Positions 35,274-44,276 of a DNA stretch of 64,000 nt are shown piece after piece. The translations under genes and the position numbers were made by a program. Numbering within the stretch: position 1 is the first letter of the stretch; each line of letters opens with the position of its first letter. The notes beneath the pieces are model-generated. The model worked only from the letters and a program-made list of their open reading frames with translations, was not told the origin of the DNA and searched no databases. The stretch lies in contig NZ_BMCS01000002.1 of assembly GCF_014635305.1 (NCBI RefSeq), forward strand, positions 372,001 to 436,000, written 5' to 3'. Origin of the DNA: Williamsia phyllosphaerae (GTDB lineage: Bacteria > Actinomycetota > Actinomycetes > Mycobacteriales > Mycobacteriaceae).

Positions 35274-37028
35274 TCACCACGAGCCGCCTCCTCCGCCGCC
35301 CCCGCCGCCACCGCCGGAGAAGCCACCCCCACCGCCGGACGACGAGGAGGTCGTCTGGGTGGCCTGATACGCCGAGATCGCCGACGACACCGAGGAGTTG
35401 AAGTCCGCGGAGAAGTTGCTCATCGACGCCAGGCCGTAGCCGGCAGCGTAGCCGTGGCCGGCCCCGAAATACGACGGGGTCGGCGGATCCTCGCCCACCT
35501 CGATCCGGTACTTCGTCGCCCACACCTCGGCGACCCCGAACGCGACAGCCCACGGGATGTACTGCGTGTAGAGCTCTTTGCGGCCACTGAAGTCGAATCG
35601 CGCCTCACTCGAGGCGGTCCCGAGCACACGTCGGAACCCGCCGATGTGCGACCACGCCTCGCGTCCCTTCTTGGTGCGGAACGTCTTCGCCTCGGGCGCC
35701 GCCAGCGGCAACGCGAACACCGCGAAGATCGCCAACGGCAGTCCGATCAGCGACATGTGGAACGGACTGAAGAAGAACAGGTAGCCCGCGCCGAGTGCGG
35801 CGCCGATGACGAGCAGGGCGCCGATCGACCCGATTCCCTTGACCTGCATCAGTCCGGTCGCCTGCGACCACGACGTGACCGACGAGTCGAAGCGGGCCCG
35901 CGCGGCCTTGAGGGCCTTGCCACCGTCGACGTCGCCCGGCTGGGCGGAGAAGCTCTGTCCCGGTGCGACTCCGAGCGTGGTCGCGGTCTGCGCGGTCACC
36001 GCGTCGAGGCGACCGAAGTCGCCGTCCTTGCCGGTGATGGTCCATGCGCCGTCGACGTTGTCGATGTCGGCGACGCCCTTCTCACCGAGTTCCAGCATCG
36101 TCGCGGCGTACATGTCGTCGCTGATCTTCTCGGTGAGCACGTAGGCACCCTGCGCCGGGCCCATGCCCTCGGGCGGGCCGTACATCAGTGGATACGCGGG
36201 CGGCGGCTCTCGGACACTGCGTGCCAGAAGCCAACTCACCACGCCCGCGACCACGGCGAGGAGCGCGAAGACGATGGCCAGGGGTACCGACCGGCCGAAC
36301 ACGGGGTCGAACGGGATCGACCACGGGAGCGACTTCTGTCCGGGCGCCGCGGTGCTCAATGCGGTCTGCACCGTGACCGGGGTGTTGGGTTCGAGCGATC
36401 CGGTGGTGACGGTCAGGGTGTTGCCCGCCGCGCTCGCCTGACAGCCGGCGTCCGACCCGGCCCCGACCGCGCACCGGGTGTCCTGCGGCGGTGTCGGCGT
36501 GGTCGCGCGCAGGGTGGCCTTCGTGATCGGCATCCGCCATCCGCCGGGGATGAGGTTCCAGTAGAACTGCGAGCCGCGCGCCCCGTTGATGGGGTCCGAC
36601 AGCACTCCGTCGACCTCATAGGTGATGACGTAGCGGTGGTTCCCGCTGATCGAGACGTCTGCCTTGCCGATCTTGGCGACCACGTAACGACCACCGCGCT
36701 CGGTGCTCAACGAGACACCGTCCGACGATCCGTCCCGGGTCACGCGGATGTTCTTGGGCACGTAGCGGATGTGGGAGTCCGCCGGGTCGGCGATGTCGAA
36801 GAACCGGAAGATCCCGTGTTTGGACAGCGGGAAGTCGACGTCCAGGGTCTCGGTGGCCGTCATGGTGCCGTTGTCGTCGACCTCGAAGTCGGCGGTGTAG
36901 TCGGTGATGACGGCGGTCTCGGCGGCGGCATCGGACTCGCTGTCGTCGAAGCTGCCGAACAATGCGGGCAGCAGCATCGCCCCGATGACGACCAGGACCG
37001 CGAACACGCTGACGACCGCACGCCTCAT
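35274..37028 (-). CDS. DUF2207 membrane protein, partner of LemA
   Basis: The 584-residue protein has a signal-anchor helix, a ~200-residue extracytoplasmic DUF2207 domain (VDFPLSKHGIFRFFDI), a helix near residue 255, a cytoplasmic stretch, and two more helices near 395-440. It ends in a glycine-rich tail closing with SW. This tail and layout are typical of DUF2207 proteins in LemA operons. Function is unknown, but the pair is thought to act in the envelope. It starts at ATG 37028, just after a short gap from the IclR gene. Confidence 0.9.
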   Translation of the reverse strand: MRRAVVSVFAVLVVIGAMLLPALFGSFDDSESDAAAETAVITDYTADFEVDDNGTMTATETLDVDFPLSKHGIFRFFDIADPADSHIRYVPKNIRVTRDGSSDGVSLSTERGGRYVVAKIGKADVSISGNHRYVITYEVDGVLSDPINGARGSQFYWNLIPGGWRMPITKATLRATTPTPPQDTRCAVGAGSDAGCQASAAGNTLTVTTGSLEPNTPVTVQTALSTAAPGQKSLPWSIPFDPVFGRSVPLAIVFALLAVVAGVVSWLLARSVREPPPAYPLMYGPPEGMGPAQGAYVLTEKISDDMYAATMLELGEKGVADIDNVDGAWTITGKDGDFGRLDAVTAQTATTLGVAPGQSFSAQPGDVDGGKALKAARARFDSSVTSWSQATGLMQVKGIGSIGALLVIGAALGAGYLFFFSPFHMSLIGLPLAIFAVFALPLAAPEAKTFRTKKGREAWSHIGGFRRVLGTASSEARFDFSGRKELYTQYIPWAVAFGVAEVWATKYRIEVGEDPPTPSYFGAGHGYAAGYGLASMSNFSADFNSSVSSAISAYQATQTTSSSSGGGGGFSGGGGGGGGGGGSW

Positions 37029-37086
37029 GGCGCGGAGCCTACTGTGCGCATGCCCGATTCGCCTATGTCCGATCGGCCCCGGGGCA

Positions 37087-37860
37087 TCAGCCCAGGCGCG
37101 CGAGGTCTGCGGAGATGGCGTCGGCTGCGGCGAGAAGTGCCGGCAGCAGGTCGCGGCGCATCTCCTCCGGAGTGTGGCGGGTCGCGGTCGTCGACAGATT
37201 GACCGCCGCGGTGACCCTGCCGGTGCGGTCGCGGATCGGCGCGGCGATCGACCGGAGGCCGTCCTCGAGTTCCTGGTCGACCAGGCTGTGTCCCTGGTCG
37301 CGGACCCGGTTCACCTCCGCGCGAAGGGCATCGACGTCATCGAGGGTGCGAGAGGTCAGCGGCTGGGCTCCATGGGCCAGCTGCTCGTCGAGTGCGTCGG
37401 CGCCGAGCCCAGCGAGCAGCACCCGGCCCATCGACGTCGCGTGGGCGGGGAATCGGGTGCCGATGGTGATCGACACCGTCATGATCCGGCTGACCGGCAC
37501 GCGTGCGACGTAGACGATGTCGTGCCCGTCGAGGACCGACACCGAGCTCGACTCGCCGACCGTGGCCGAGAGGTGCTCCAGGTGCGGGCCGGCGACTTCG
37601 GGCAGCGACAGACTCGACAGGTAGCTGTAGCCGAGATCGAGGACGCGGGGGGTGAGCCAGAAGCGCGATCCGTCGCCGGCGACGTAGCCGAGGTGCTCGA
37701 GGGTCAGCAGGAATCGTCGGGCGGTCGCGCGCGTGAGGTCGGTGGCTTTCGCCACCTCGGACAGCGTGCGACGGGGGTGGGTGGCGTCGAACGCGCGGAT
37801 CACCGACAGTCCGCGCGCGAGCGACTGCACGTGATCGCCCGATGTCTCCGGGGTCGTCAT
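37087..37860 (-). CDS. IclR-family regulator (PcaR-like)
   Basis: The 257-residue protein has an N-terminal winged helix (about residues 12-75, RRTLSEVAKATDLTRATARRFL) and a C-terminal effector-binding domain (about 85-250) with the conserved SMGRVLLAG and GLRSIAAPIRDRTGRV stretches. It is most like PcaR/PcaU/CatR regulators of aromatic degradation. It is divergent from a 3-oxoacid CoA-transferase, and two 15-bp operator copies lie in the shared gap, so it probably controls that operon, with beta-ketoadipate or a similar acid as effector. Confidence 0.92.
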   Translation of the reverse strand: MTTPETSGDHVQSLARGLSVIRAFDATHPRRTLSEVAKATDLTRATARRFLLTLEHLGYVAGDGSRFWLTPRVLDLGYSYLSSLSLPEVAGPHLEHLSATVGESSSVSVLDGHDIVYVARVPVSRIMTVSITIGTRFPAHATSMGRVLLAGLGADALDEQLAHGAQPLTSRTLDDVDALRAEVNRVRDQGHSLVDQELEDGLRSIAAPIRDRTGRVTAAVNLSTTATRHTPEEMRRDLLPALLAAADAISADLARLG

Positions 37861-37904
37861 GGGCGGTTCCTCTCCCGCCGCGATGAAGACGGCGCGAGGC
37901 CCAT

Positions 37905-37938
37905 GTTCGCATTACGAACACTGGTTCACAATACGAAC
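37905..37938. promoter_or_regulatory. Tandem IclR/PcaR operator overlapping the CoA-transferase promoter
   Basis: Two copies of a 15-bp palindrome occur: GTTCG-N5-CGAAC at 37905-37919 and GTTC-N7-GAAC at 37924-37938, 19 bp apart start to start. The second covers a TTCACA -35-like box (37925-37930), 17 bp before TACAGT (37948-37953). The pairing with the divergent IclR gene makes this a likely activator/repressor site. Confidence 0.7.
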
Positions 37939-37947
37939 ACTGTCGGA

Positions 37948-37953
37948 TACAGT
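37948..37953 (+). promoter_or_regulatory. -10 element (TACAGT) of the CoA-transferase operon
   Basis: TACAGT ends 7 nt before ATG 37961, with a TTCACA -35-like box 17 bp upstream inside the operator. The transcript is probably leaderless. Confidence 0.6.
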
Positions 37954-37960
37954 GCTCGGC

Positions 37961-38713
37961 ATGGACAAGGTGGTGCGCACAGCGGCCGACGCGGTGGCCG
38001 ACATCCCCGACGGCGCCAGCATCGCCGTCGGCGGGTTCGGCCTGGTCGGGGTGCCCGAGATACTGATCGACGCGCTGCGGGATCAGGGCGCCGGCGAGCT
38101 GGAGACCATCAGCAACAACTGCGGCACCGACGGGTTCGGGCTCGGGGTGTTGCTCGCCGAGCACCGGATCCGGCGCACGATCAGCTCCTACGTCGGCTCC
38201 AACAAGGAATTCGCCCGGCAGTATTTGCAGGGCGAGCTCGAGGTGGAGTTGACGCCGCAGGGCACCCTCGCCGAGCGGATGCGGGCGGGCGGCGCCGGGA
38301 TCCCCGCCTTCTTCACCCCCGCGGGTGTCGGAACCCAGGTCGCCGACGGCGGACTCCCGCTGCGCTACGACGGGGCCGGCGGTGTCCTGGTGGCCAGCGA
38401 GCCCAAGGAGACCCGGGAGTTCGACGGCGTCACCTACGTGATGGAGCGTGGCATCGTCGCCGATTACGCGTTTGTGCACGCCTGGAAGGGCGACCGGCAC
38501 GGCAACCTCGTCTATCGCCGGAGCGCCCGGAACTTCAACCCCAACGCCGCGGCCGCCGGCAGGATCACCATCGCCCAGGTCGAGCATCTCGTCGAACCGG
38601 GCGAGCTCGACCCGGAGAACATCCACACGCCGGGCATCCAGGTGCAGCGTGTCGTCGAGGTCGGGCCGGTCGAGGTCGGGATCGAGAAGCGCACGGTGCG
38701 GACGGAGAACTGA
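37961..38713 (+). CDS. pcaI: 3-oxoacid CoA-transferase subunit A
   Basis: The 250-residue alpha subunit has the family signature [17 protein letters not shown] near the N-terminus and [15 protein letters not shown]. It transfers CoA from succinyl-CoA to a 3-oxo acid, together with subunit B encoded 1 nt downstream. The PcaR-like regulator suggests 3-oxoadipate (pcaI) over acetoacetate (scoA), but no other pca gene is in the window, so the symbol is provisional. A leaderless start at ATG 37961 is likely. Confidence 0.88.
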   Translation: MDKVVRTAADAVADIPDGASIAVGGFGLVGVPEILIDALRDQGAGELETISNNCGTDGFGLGVLLAEHRIRRTISSYVGSNKEFARQYLQGELEVELTPQGTLAERMRAGGAGIPAFFTPAGVGTQVADGGLPLRYDGAGGVLVASEPKETREFDGVTYVMERGIVADYAFVHAWKGDRHGNLVYRRSARNFNPNAAAAGRITIAQVEHLVEPGELDPENIHTPGIQVQRVVEVGPVEVGIEKRTVRTEN

Positions 38714-38714
38714 G

Positions 38715-39347
38715 ATGGCCTGGACACGTGATGAAATGGCGGCCCGCGTCGCTCTCGAACTGCGCGACGGCGAGTACGTGAACCTGGGGATCGGTATGCC
38801 GACCCTGGTGCCCAACCACATTCCCGCCGACGTCACCGTCGTCCTGCACTCGGAGAACGGCGTCCTCGGTGTCGGGCCCTATCCCACCGACGACGAACTC
38901 GACCCGGAGCTGATCAACGCGGGCAAGGAGACCATCACGGTCCTGCCCGGGGCGTCCTACTTCGATTCGGCGGCGTCGTTCGGGATGATCCGCGGCGGCC
39001 AGGTCGATGTCGCCGTCCTGGGCGGCATGCAGGTCAGCGCGCGCGGGGACCTCGCCAACTGGATGGTCCCCGGACACATGGTCAAGGGCATGGGCGGTGC
39101 GATGGACCTGGTCCACGGCGCTCGGCGGGTGATCGTGATGATGGACCACCAGTCCCGCGACGGCGCCTCGAAGATCCTCCCCGAGTGCACCCTCCCCCTG
39201 ACCGGTGAGCGCTGTGTCGGACGCATCATCACCGACCTCGCCGTCATCGACGTCACCGACGACGGGCTGGTCCTCATCGACACCGCACCCGGCGTCACCG
39301 CGGACGAGGTGGTCGCGGCCACCGCCGCTTCCCTGCTGGTCGCCTGA
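38715..39347 (+). CDS. pcaJ: 3-oxoacid CoA-transferase subunit B
   Basis: The 210-residue beta subunit carries the catalytic glutamate Glu47 in [11 protein letters not shown], which forms the glutamyl-CoA intermediate. The [10 protein letters not shown] motif and the [15 protein letters not shown] segment are family typical. It completes the heterodimer with the preceding gene, with only 1 nt between stop and start. As with subunit A, beta-ketoadipate is the likely substrate from the regulator, with acetoacetate or another 3-oxo acid as alternative. Confidence 0.9.
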   Translation: MAWTRDEMAARVALELRDGEYVNLGIGMPTLVPNHIPADVTVVLHSENGVLGVGPYPTDDELDPELINAGKETITVLPGASYFDSAASFGMIRGGQVDVAVLGGMQVSARGDLANWMVPGHMVKGMGGAMDLVHGARRVIVMMDHQSRDGASKILPECTLPLTGERCVGRIITDLAVIDVTDDGLVLIDTAPGVTADEVVAATAASLLVA

Positions 39348-39417
39348 CTCGCCCGACGAGGGGACGGCCGAATATGGGATCCGGGTGACCCTTTGGTACC
39401 GTTGTCGAGCAGTACCA

Positions 39418-39490
39418 GGGGCTATAGCGCAGTTGGTAGCGCGTCTCGTTCGCATCGAGAAGGTCAGGGGTTCGATTCCCCTTAGCTCCA
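39418..39490 (+). tRNA. tRNA-Ala (anticodon CGC)
   Basis: The 73-nt cloverleaf folds with acceptor GGGGCTA/TAGCTCC, D-stem GCGC/GCGC, anticodon stem TCTCG/CGAGA with loop TTCGCAT (anticodon 39451-39453 CGC, decoding GCG) and T-stem AGGGG/CCCCT with loop TTCGATT. The G3:U70 wobble pair, the main alanine identity element, is present, and the discriminator is A. The CCA end is encoded (39491-39493). Confidence 0.96.
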
Positions 39491-39530
39491 CCACCGGGAC
39501 CCATCGGGCCCTTTCTCCCGTTCCCGCGAC

Positions 39531-39588
39531 ATCGATCGACTCCCGCGACGGGGATCTCTGTCGCGCAAGTCGAACCACGTCGCGGGAA
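39531..39588. terminator. Possible bidirectional hairpin after the tRNA
   Basis: TTCCCGCGAC (39531-39540) and GTCGCGGGAA (39579-39588) are exact reverse complements; a second copy of TCCCGCGAC (39541-39549) could pair instead. The hairpin lies between the convergent tRNA and the YjbR-like gene and might end transcription in both directions. There is no T-tract, so this is uncertain. Confidence 0.4.
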
Positions 39589-39593
39589 GCGTG

Positions 39594-39926
39594 TCAGCCT
39601 GCGTCGAAATCGCGGACCATGGTCTTCGGCGCACGGCGTCGCCACGCCTCGGTGATCATCTCCGCGACGACGTCAGCGTCCGCGGCGGTCAGCGACACCG
39701 CAACCGCCGACAGCTTCGCACCCCAGTACACCTCGGTGCACCAGTCGAATTCGGCCACGGCCTCGCGGATCTGCTCGTCCGACACCATGACCCGCAGGGT
39801 GTCGTCGTCGGGCATCGTGGCCAGGATGTTCTTACGAAAGCGCAGCGCCGCCATGCCGTGATGGTCGGCAACAGACACCTCGGGGAGCGACAGCGCACGA
39901 GCACTGACGTCATCCCAGGTGGTCAT
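39594..39926 (-). CDS. MmcQ/YjbR-family protein
   Basis: The 110-residue protein has the small CyaY-like fold of the MmcQ/YjbR family: an N-terminal helix with MTTWDDVSARALSLPEV, a central EVYWGAKLSAVAVSL and a C-terminal ITEAWRRRAPKTMV. Members are widespread and of unknown function; DNA binding has been suggested. It follows the sepX/glpR gene by 8 nt and is probably co-transcribed with it. Confidence 0.87.
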   Translation of the reverse strand: MTTWDDVSARALSLPEVSVADHHGMAALRFRKNILATMPDDDTLRVMVSDEQIREAVAEFDWCTEVYWGAKLSAVAVSLTAADADVVAEMITEAWRRRAPKTMVRDFDAG

Positions 39927-39934
39927 GGGACGAG

Positions 39935-40933
39935 CTACTCGCCTGCGGCCCTACGGAACTCGGGCTCCTCGCGCATGACGCGACGACGCTGGAACGGCGG
40001 GAGGTGGTCGAACACGGGATGCTCGTCGTCGATCTCGAGCACCACGGCACCCGGCCGGATGAGGTGTTCGGGGATCTCGTCGGCCAGCGGGCTCTCGTCC
40101 TCGATGCGGCGGCGCTGCTGAGTCATTCGCGCGGCACGCGCGGCGCGGACACTTCGCTGGCGACGGATTCGCTCCTCGATACGCACGGTGCGTCGCAGGT
40201 ACGCCATGTAGGCGACGAGGAGGAACACGCCGACACCGGTGGCGGCCCAACCGATCCCGCCCAGCAGCACACCGACACCGACCGACGCGATCGCGAGAAC
40301 CGCGAACACGAGCAGGAGTCGCTGACGACCGCGGTAACGGGCCTCGCTGCGGCGGGTGTCGGCGGTGGGGTCGTATCCCCCGCGACCGCGCCGGGCCGGC
40401 TCCTCGGCGGTCAACGGCTCGGTGACCACCTCGTAGTCGGAATCCTCGTCGTCGAACTCGTCGTCCGCATCGAGATCGTCGAGGTCGTCCAGATCGTCGT
40501 CGGCGTCGGCGTCGAGATCGGCGTCATCGGACTCGAGGCGCTCGACGTCGTCCGCGGAATCGACGGTGTCGGACTCATCGGCATCGGCATCGCGATCGTG
40601 ATCGTCCGAGTCCACGACGATCTCGTCGGCCTCGTCGATGTCCTCCGGCGCCTCGGCGACCAGCACGTCCGAGTGGTCGTCGAGCTCGTTGATCAGCTCA
40701 CCGGGCTTGCGGTACTCACGCACCGGCGCGACCCAGTCGGCATCGTGCGGATGACGTCCGCGAGCGACCTTGCTGCTCGCCTTCGACATCGCGCGGCCGC
40801 CACGGTTGATGACGCGGGTCGCGAGGGTGGCCTCGGTGCGCTTGCGCACCTCGGGCCGTCCCTTGATCACCATCGGCACCAGCACGAACAGCCAGATCGC
40901 CACCAGACACACCCACAACACGGAATTCGGCAT
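39935..40933 (-). CDS. sepX: Divisome membrane protein SepX/GlpR
   Basis: The 332-residue protein begins with a membrane helix (MPNSVLWVCLVAIWLFVLVPMV). A basic region follows, then a long acidic Asp/Glu-rich linker (about residues 80-185), two further helices (about 208-250) and a basic/charged end with LIRPGAVVLEIDDEHPVFDHLPP. This matches the actinobacterial SepX/GlpR protein, the membrane receptor of the gephyrin-like Glp that helps place the Z-ring. Glp itself is encoded two genes away (41791-43059), which strongly supports the assignment. Confidence 0.88.
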   Translation of the reverse strand: MPNSVLWVCLVAIWLFVLVPMVIKGRPEVRKRTEATLATRVINRGGRAMSKASSKVARGRHPHDADWVAPVREYRKPGELINELDDHSDVLVAEAPEDIDEADEIVVDSDDHDRDADADESDTVDSADDVERLESDDADLDADADDDLDDLDDLDADDEFDDEDSDYEVVTEPLTAEEPARRGRGGYDPTADTRRSEARYRGRQRLLLVFAVLAIASVGVGVLLGGIGWAATGVGVFLLVAYMAYLRRTVRIEERIRRQRSVRAARAARMTQQRRRIEDESPLADEIPEHLIRPGAVVLEIDDEHPVFDHLPPFQRRRVMREEPEFRRAAGE

Positions 40934-41090
40934 GACCGCGGCTCTCCTCTCCGTTCCGACCGACCCTGGTGATCACCCGAGCCTCATGAGTCACAAATGA
41001 CTGCCCTCAGGCTAGGGGTGGGGGCGCCCCGGCCAGCGCAGACGCGCCGAAGCGACATTGAAAGTTCTCCCCTGTTCGCGACGGGGTCGA

Positions 41091-41753
41091 TCAGCCGGGA
41101 TACGACGCCCGGCCACTGCGCACGAGGGCCTCGGCGGCGCTGCCGGCGATCTCCTCCGCGGTGAGTGCGAACAGGATGTGGTCGCGCCACCCACGGTCGA
41201 CGTCCATGTAGCGCTCGAGCAGGCCCTCCTTGCGGAAGCCGACCTTGGTCAGCACGGCCTTCGACGCCTCGTTGCCGGGTTGGACCGTCGCCTCGAGTCG
41301 GTGCAGCCCGACCGCGCCGAAGCAGTGGTCCACGCCGAGCGCGACCGCCGCGGTCGCGACACCCTGGTTGGTCACCGAGTTGTCGATCCAGTAGCCGATC
41401 CAGGCGTTGCGCAGGGCGCCGCGCTGGATGTTGCCGATGGTCAGCTGCCCGACGAACTCGCCGTCGACCTCGATGACCAGCGGCAGCATCGACCCGTTCT
41501 TGGCCTCACGCTTGAGCACCGAGTGCAACGTGGGCCACGAGGTCATGTGGTGACGGTCGACCCAGTTGCCCTGACCGGTGGGTTCCCACGGCATGAGGGT
41601 GTTCTGGTTGGCGATCCGCAGCGAACTCCACGCGCGGGCGTCGCGGAGGCGGACGCCACGCAGCGTCACCGTTCCCGCTCTCGTCTGCAGCGGCCCCAAC
41701 ACCGTGGGCCAGCCGGGATGCCCGGCGCCGCTGCGCACCCATCGTCCAAACAC
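41091..41753 (-). CDS. RimJ-like GNAT N-acetyltransferase
   Basis: The 220-residue acetyltransferase has the RimJ/RimL pattern: N-terminal RGVRLRDARAWSSLR, an IGYWIDNSVTNQGVATAAV acetyl-CoA site and a HRLEATVQPGNEASKAVLTKVGF end. RimJ-type enzymes acetylate protein N-termini such as ribosomal S5. In this genome neighbourhood (glpR-rimJ-glp-galU) the gene is conserved in mycobacteria, so a housekeeping role is likely. It starts at GTG 41753. The 37-nt gap to glp suggests one operon. Confidence 0.9.
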   Translation of the reverse strand: MFGRWVRSGAGHPGWPTVLGPLQTRAGTVTLRGVRLRDARAWSSLRIANQNTLMPWEPTGQGNWVDRHHMTSWPTLHSVLKREAKNGSMLPLVIEVDGEFVGQLTIGNIQRGALRNAWIGYWIDNSVTNQGVATAAVALGVDHCFGAVGLHRLEATVQPGNEASKAVLTKVGFRKEGLLERYMDVDRGWRDHILFALTAEEIAGSAAEALVRSGRASYPG

Positions 41754-41790
41754 GATCGAAGACTATTACCCGTGTCCGACCGCGGTGGCG

Positions 41791-43059
41791 CTATCCACGC
41801 TGCGCCAGGAACGCCACGTCGACCTCTTCGCCGATGCGGAGCTCCTCCACGTCGGGCTCGACCATCACCAGACAGTTGGCCTCGGCCAGTCCGGCGAGCA
41901 GATGCGACGACCCGCTCTCGGACGTGCCGATGACCTGCACGAGGTATTCACCGGTCTGTTCGTCGCGCATCAGCTGCCCACGGAGGTAGCCCTTACGGCC
42001 GCGGACCGACGCGATCGGGCCGACGGTGCGCGCCCGGATGATGCGACGCATCGGCTTGCGTTTGCCCAGCGCGATGCGGATGAGCGGGCGGACCATCACC
42101 TCGAACGCGACGAGCGCGCTCACCGGGTTCGACGGCAACAGGAAGGTCGGGACCTCGTCGCGTCCGAGCTGTCCGAAGCCCTGCACGGAGGCGGGGTGCA
42201 TCGCGATCCGTTCCACATCGATCTCGCCCAGCGGCGCCAATGCGTCGCGGATGTTCTCCGACGCGGTCCCGCCGAGCGGCGCGCAGATCACCACGATCTC
42301 GGAGCGGATGAGCTGCCCCTCCACCACGTCCCGCAGTTGCGAGGCCTCACGATCGGCGATGCCCACACGGTTGACGTCGGCGCCGGCGTCGCGCGCGGCG
42401 GCCGCCAACGAGTAGCTGTTGACGTCGAAAACCTGTCCCGCACCGGGGGTCCGGTCGATGTCGACGAGTTCTCCACCGACCGAGATCACCGACAGCCGGG
42501 GTCGCGGGTGGACGAGGACGCGGGTACGACCCACCGCGGCAAGCAATCCCACCTGGGCGGCACCGATGATGGTCCCGGCGCGCACGGCGACATCACCGGG
42601 CTGCACGTCGTCGCCCACGCGACGCACGTAGTCGCCGGTCTCCACCGCGTGTCCGATCTTGACCTTCGACACCCCGCCGTCGGTCCACCGCAGCGGCAGG
42701 ACCGCGTCGGCGAGAGTCGGCAGGGGCGCGCCGGTTTCGACCCGCACGGCCTGCCGTGGCTGGAGTCGGGTCGGGGTGCGCGAACCGGCCTCCACCTCAC
42801 CGACCACCGGCAGCACCACCACGACGTGTTCGCCGGGGGCCTCGGAATCGTCGGAGGCGACGATGCCTGCCTCGGCGACGTCGACGCTGCGGACCGCGTA
42901 GCCGTCGATGGCGGCCTGGTCGAACCCGGGCAACGGGTTCTCGGTCGTCACCTCTTCGGCACAGAGCAACCCCTGCGCCTCGGAGATCGCCACCCGCACC
43001 GGACGTGGTGCGACCGCGGCCGCGGTCACCCGCGTCAATTGGTCCTCGACCGACCGCAT
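41791..43059 (-). CDS. glp: Gephyrin-like molybdopterin molybdotransferase Glp (MoeA family)
   Basis: The 422-residue protein has the MoeA domain order: domains I/II with FDQAAIDGYAVR, domain III with LSVISVGGELVDI and the PSNPVSALVAFEVMVRPLI site, and a C-terminal beta domain. In corynebacteria the Glp paralogue has been recruited to cell division, binding FtsZ and the membrane receptor GlpR, whose gene lies in this same cluster. It may also keep MoeA activity (Mo insertion into molybdopterin). A strong GGGAGG ribosome-binding site precedes ATG 43059. Confidence 0.9.
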   Translation of the reverse strand: MRSVEDQLTRVTAAAVAPRPVRVAISEAQGLLCAEEVTTENPLPGFDQAAIDGYAVRSVDVAEAGIVASDDSEAPGEHVVVVLPVVGEVEAGSRTPTRLQPRQAVRVETGAPLPTLADAVLPLRWTDGGVSKVKIGHAVETGDYVRRVGDDVQPGDVAVRAGTIIGAAQVGLLAAVGRTRVLVHPRPRLSVISVGGELVDIDRTPGAGQVFDVNSYSLAAAARDAGADVNRVGIADREASQLRDVVEGQLIRSEIVVICAPLGGTASENIRDALAPLGEIDVERIAMHPASVQGFGQLGRDEVPTFLLPSNPVSALVAFEVMVRPLIRIALGKRKPMRRIIRARTVGPIASVRGRKGYLRGQLMRDEQTGEYLVQVIGTSESGSSHLLAGLAEANCLVMVEPDVEELRIGEEVDVAFLAQRG

Positions 43060-43159
43060 CTCGCCTCCCGCCCATCGCTCCCGCACGTCAGTTCGCGCAG
43101 AATCCGACGTTAGCCGGTCGGCGAGCCGAACCGGTGACGCAACGCGGTGCGCGCGGCGA

Positions 43160-44125
43160 TCAGGCCTGCTTGAGTCGCTCCTCGAGGAACTCCCGCAGAT
43201 CGGGGCCGTAGTCGTCGCGGTCGAGCGCGAAGTCGACGCACGCCTTGAGGTAACCGCCCGGGTTGCCCAGGTCGTGCCGGGTACCGCGGTGGACCACCAC
43301 GTGGACCGGGTGGCCCTCCTCGATGAGCAGGGCGATCGCGTCGGTGAGCTGCAGTTCGCCGCCGGCACCGGGTTTGATCCGACGCAGGGCGTCGAAGATG
43401 GCGCGGTCGAGGATGTAGCGGCCGGCCGCGGCGTAGTTCGACGGCGCATCGGCGGCGTCGGGCTTCTCGACCATCCCCTTGAGCCGCATGACGTTCGGGT
43501 TGTGCGCGTCCGGCAGCGGCTCCACGTCGAAAACGCCGTAGGCGGAGATCTTCTCGGTGGGCACCTCGATGGCGCAGAGCACGGTGCCGCCGCGGCGCTG
43601 CCGGGTACGGGCCATCACCTCGAGCACCCCACCGGGCAACACGAGGTCGTCGGGCAGCAGGACCGCGATCGCGTCCTCGTCGTCGTCGAGCTGGGATTCC
43701 ACGCAGCCGACCGCGTGGCCGAGTCCGAGGGGCTTCTCCTGGATGACCGACGAGACGTGCATCAGCGACGGCGCGTTGCGCACCTTCGCGAGCATGGCGT
43801 TCTTGCCTCGTTTCTCCAGCGTGTTCTCCAGCACGAGGTCCTCGACGAAGTGCGCGACGACGCCGTCCTTGCCGGGCGAGGTGATGATCAGCAGTCGTTC
43901 GGCGCCCGCCGATTTCGCCTCCTCGGCGACGAGTTCGATGCCGGGGGTGTCGACGACCGGCAGCAACTCCTTCGGCACGGTCTTCGTGGCGGGCAGGAAG
44001 CGGGTACCGAGGCCGGCCGCGGGGACGATCGCCGTCTTGGGGATCGGTGGTGTGTTGGGTACGAATTCGTACTCGGCACCCGGCGACCCGTCGCCCTGAT
44101 TTCCGACCGTCTGCGTTTCCGTCAT
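43160..44125 (-). CDS. galU: UTP-glucose-1-phosphate uridylyltransferase
   Basis: The 321-residue enzyme makes UDP-glucose from UTP and glucose-1-phosphate. The nucleotide-binding signature AAGLGTRFLPATKTVPKELL (about residues 36-55), the LPDDLV metal site and the ELQLTDAI segment are clear. UDP-glucose feeds trehalose, glycogen and glycolipid synthesis. An N-terminal acidic extension of ~28 residues precedes the core. The gene is upstream of glp on the same strand and divergent from 5-formyl-THF cyclo-ligase, a conserved actinobacterial arrangement. Confidence 0.95.
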   Translation of the reverse strand: MTETQTVGNQGDGSPGAEYEFVPNTPPIPKTAIVPAAGLGTRFLPATKTVPKELLPVVDTPGIELVAEEAKSAGAERLLIITSPGKDGVVAHFVEDLVLENTLEKRGKNAMLAKVRNAPSLMHVSSVIQEKPLGLGHAVGCVESQLDDDEDAIAVLLPDDLVLPGGVLEVMARTRQRRGGTVLCAIEVPTEKISAYGVFDVEPLPDAHNPNVMRLKGMVEKPDAADAPSNYAAAGRYILDRAIFDALRRIKPGAGGELQLTDAIALLIEEGHPVHVVVHRGTRHDLGNPGGYLKACVDFALDRDDYGPDLREFLEERLKQA

Positions 44126-44276
44126 GTTCCACACCCTAGGACTCGACCCTGGACACCGACTGTGCGTGCGTTCGATCGACGACGGCTTGTGGCAACGTCG
44201 ACCGCACGAGCAATCTATCGGGTGGGCGCCGATCGCGAAGGGTGGAGACCATGGAGCCGACACAGGGACCGATCCG

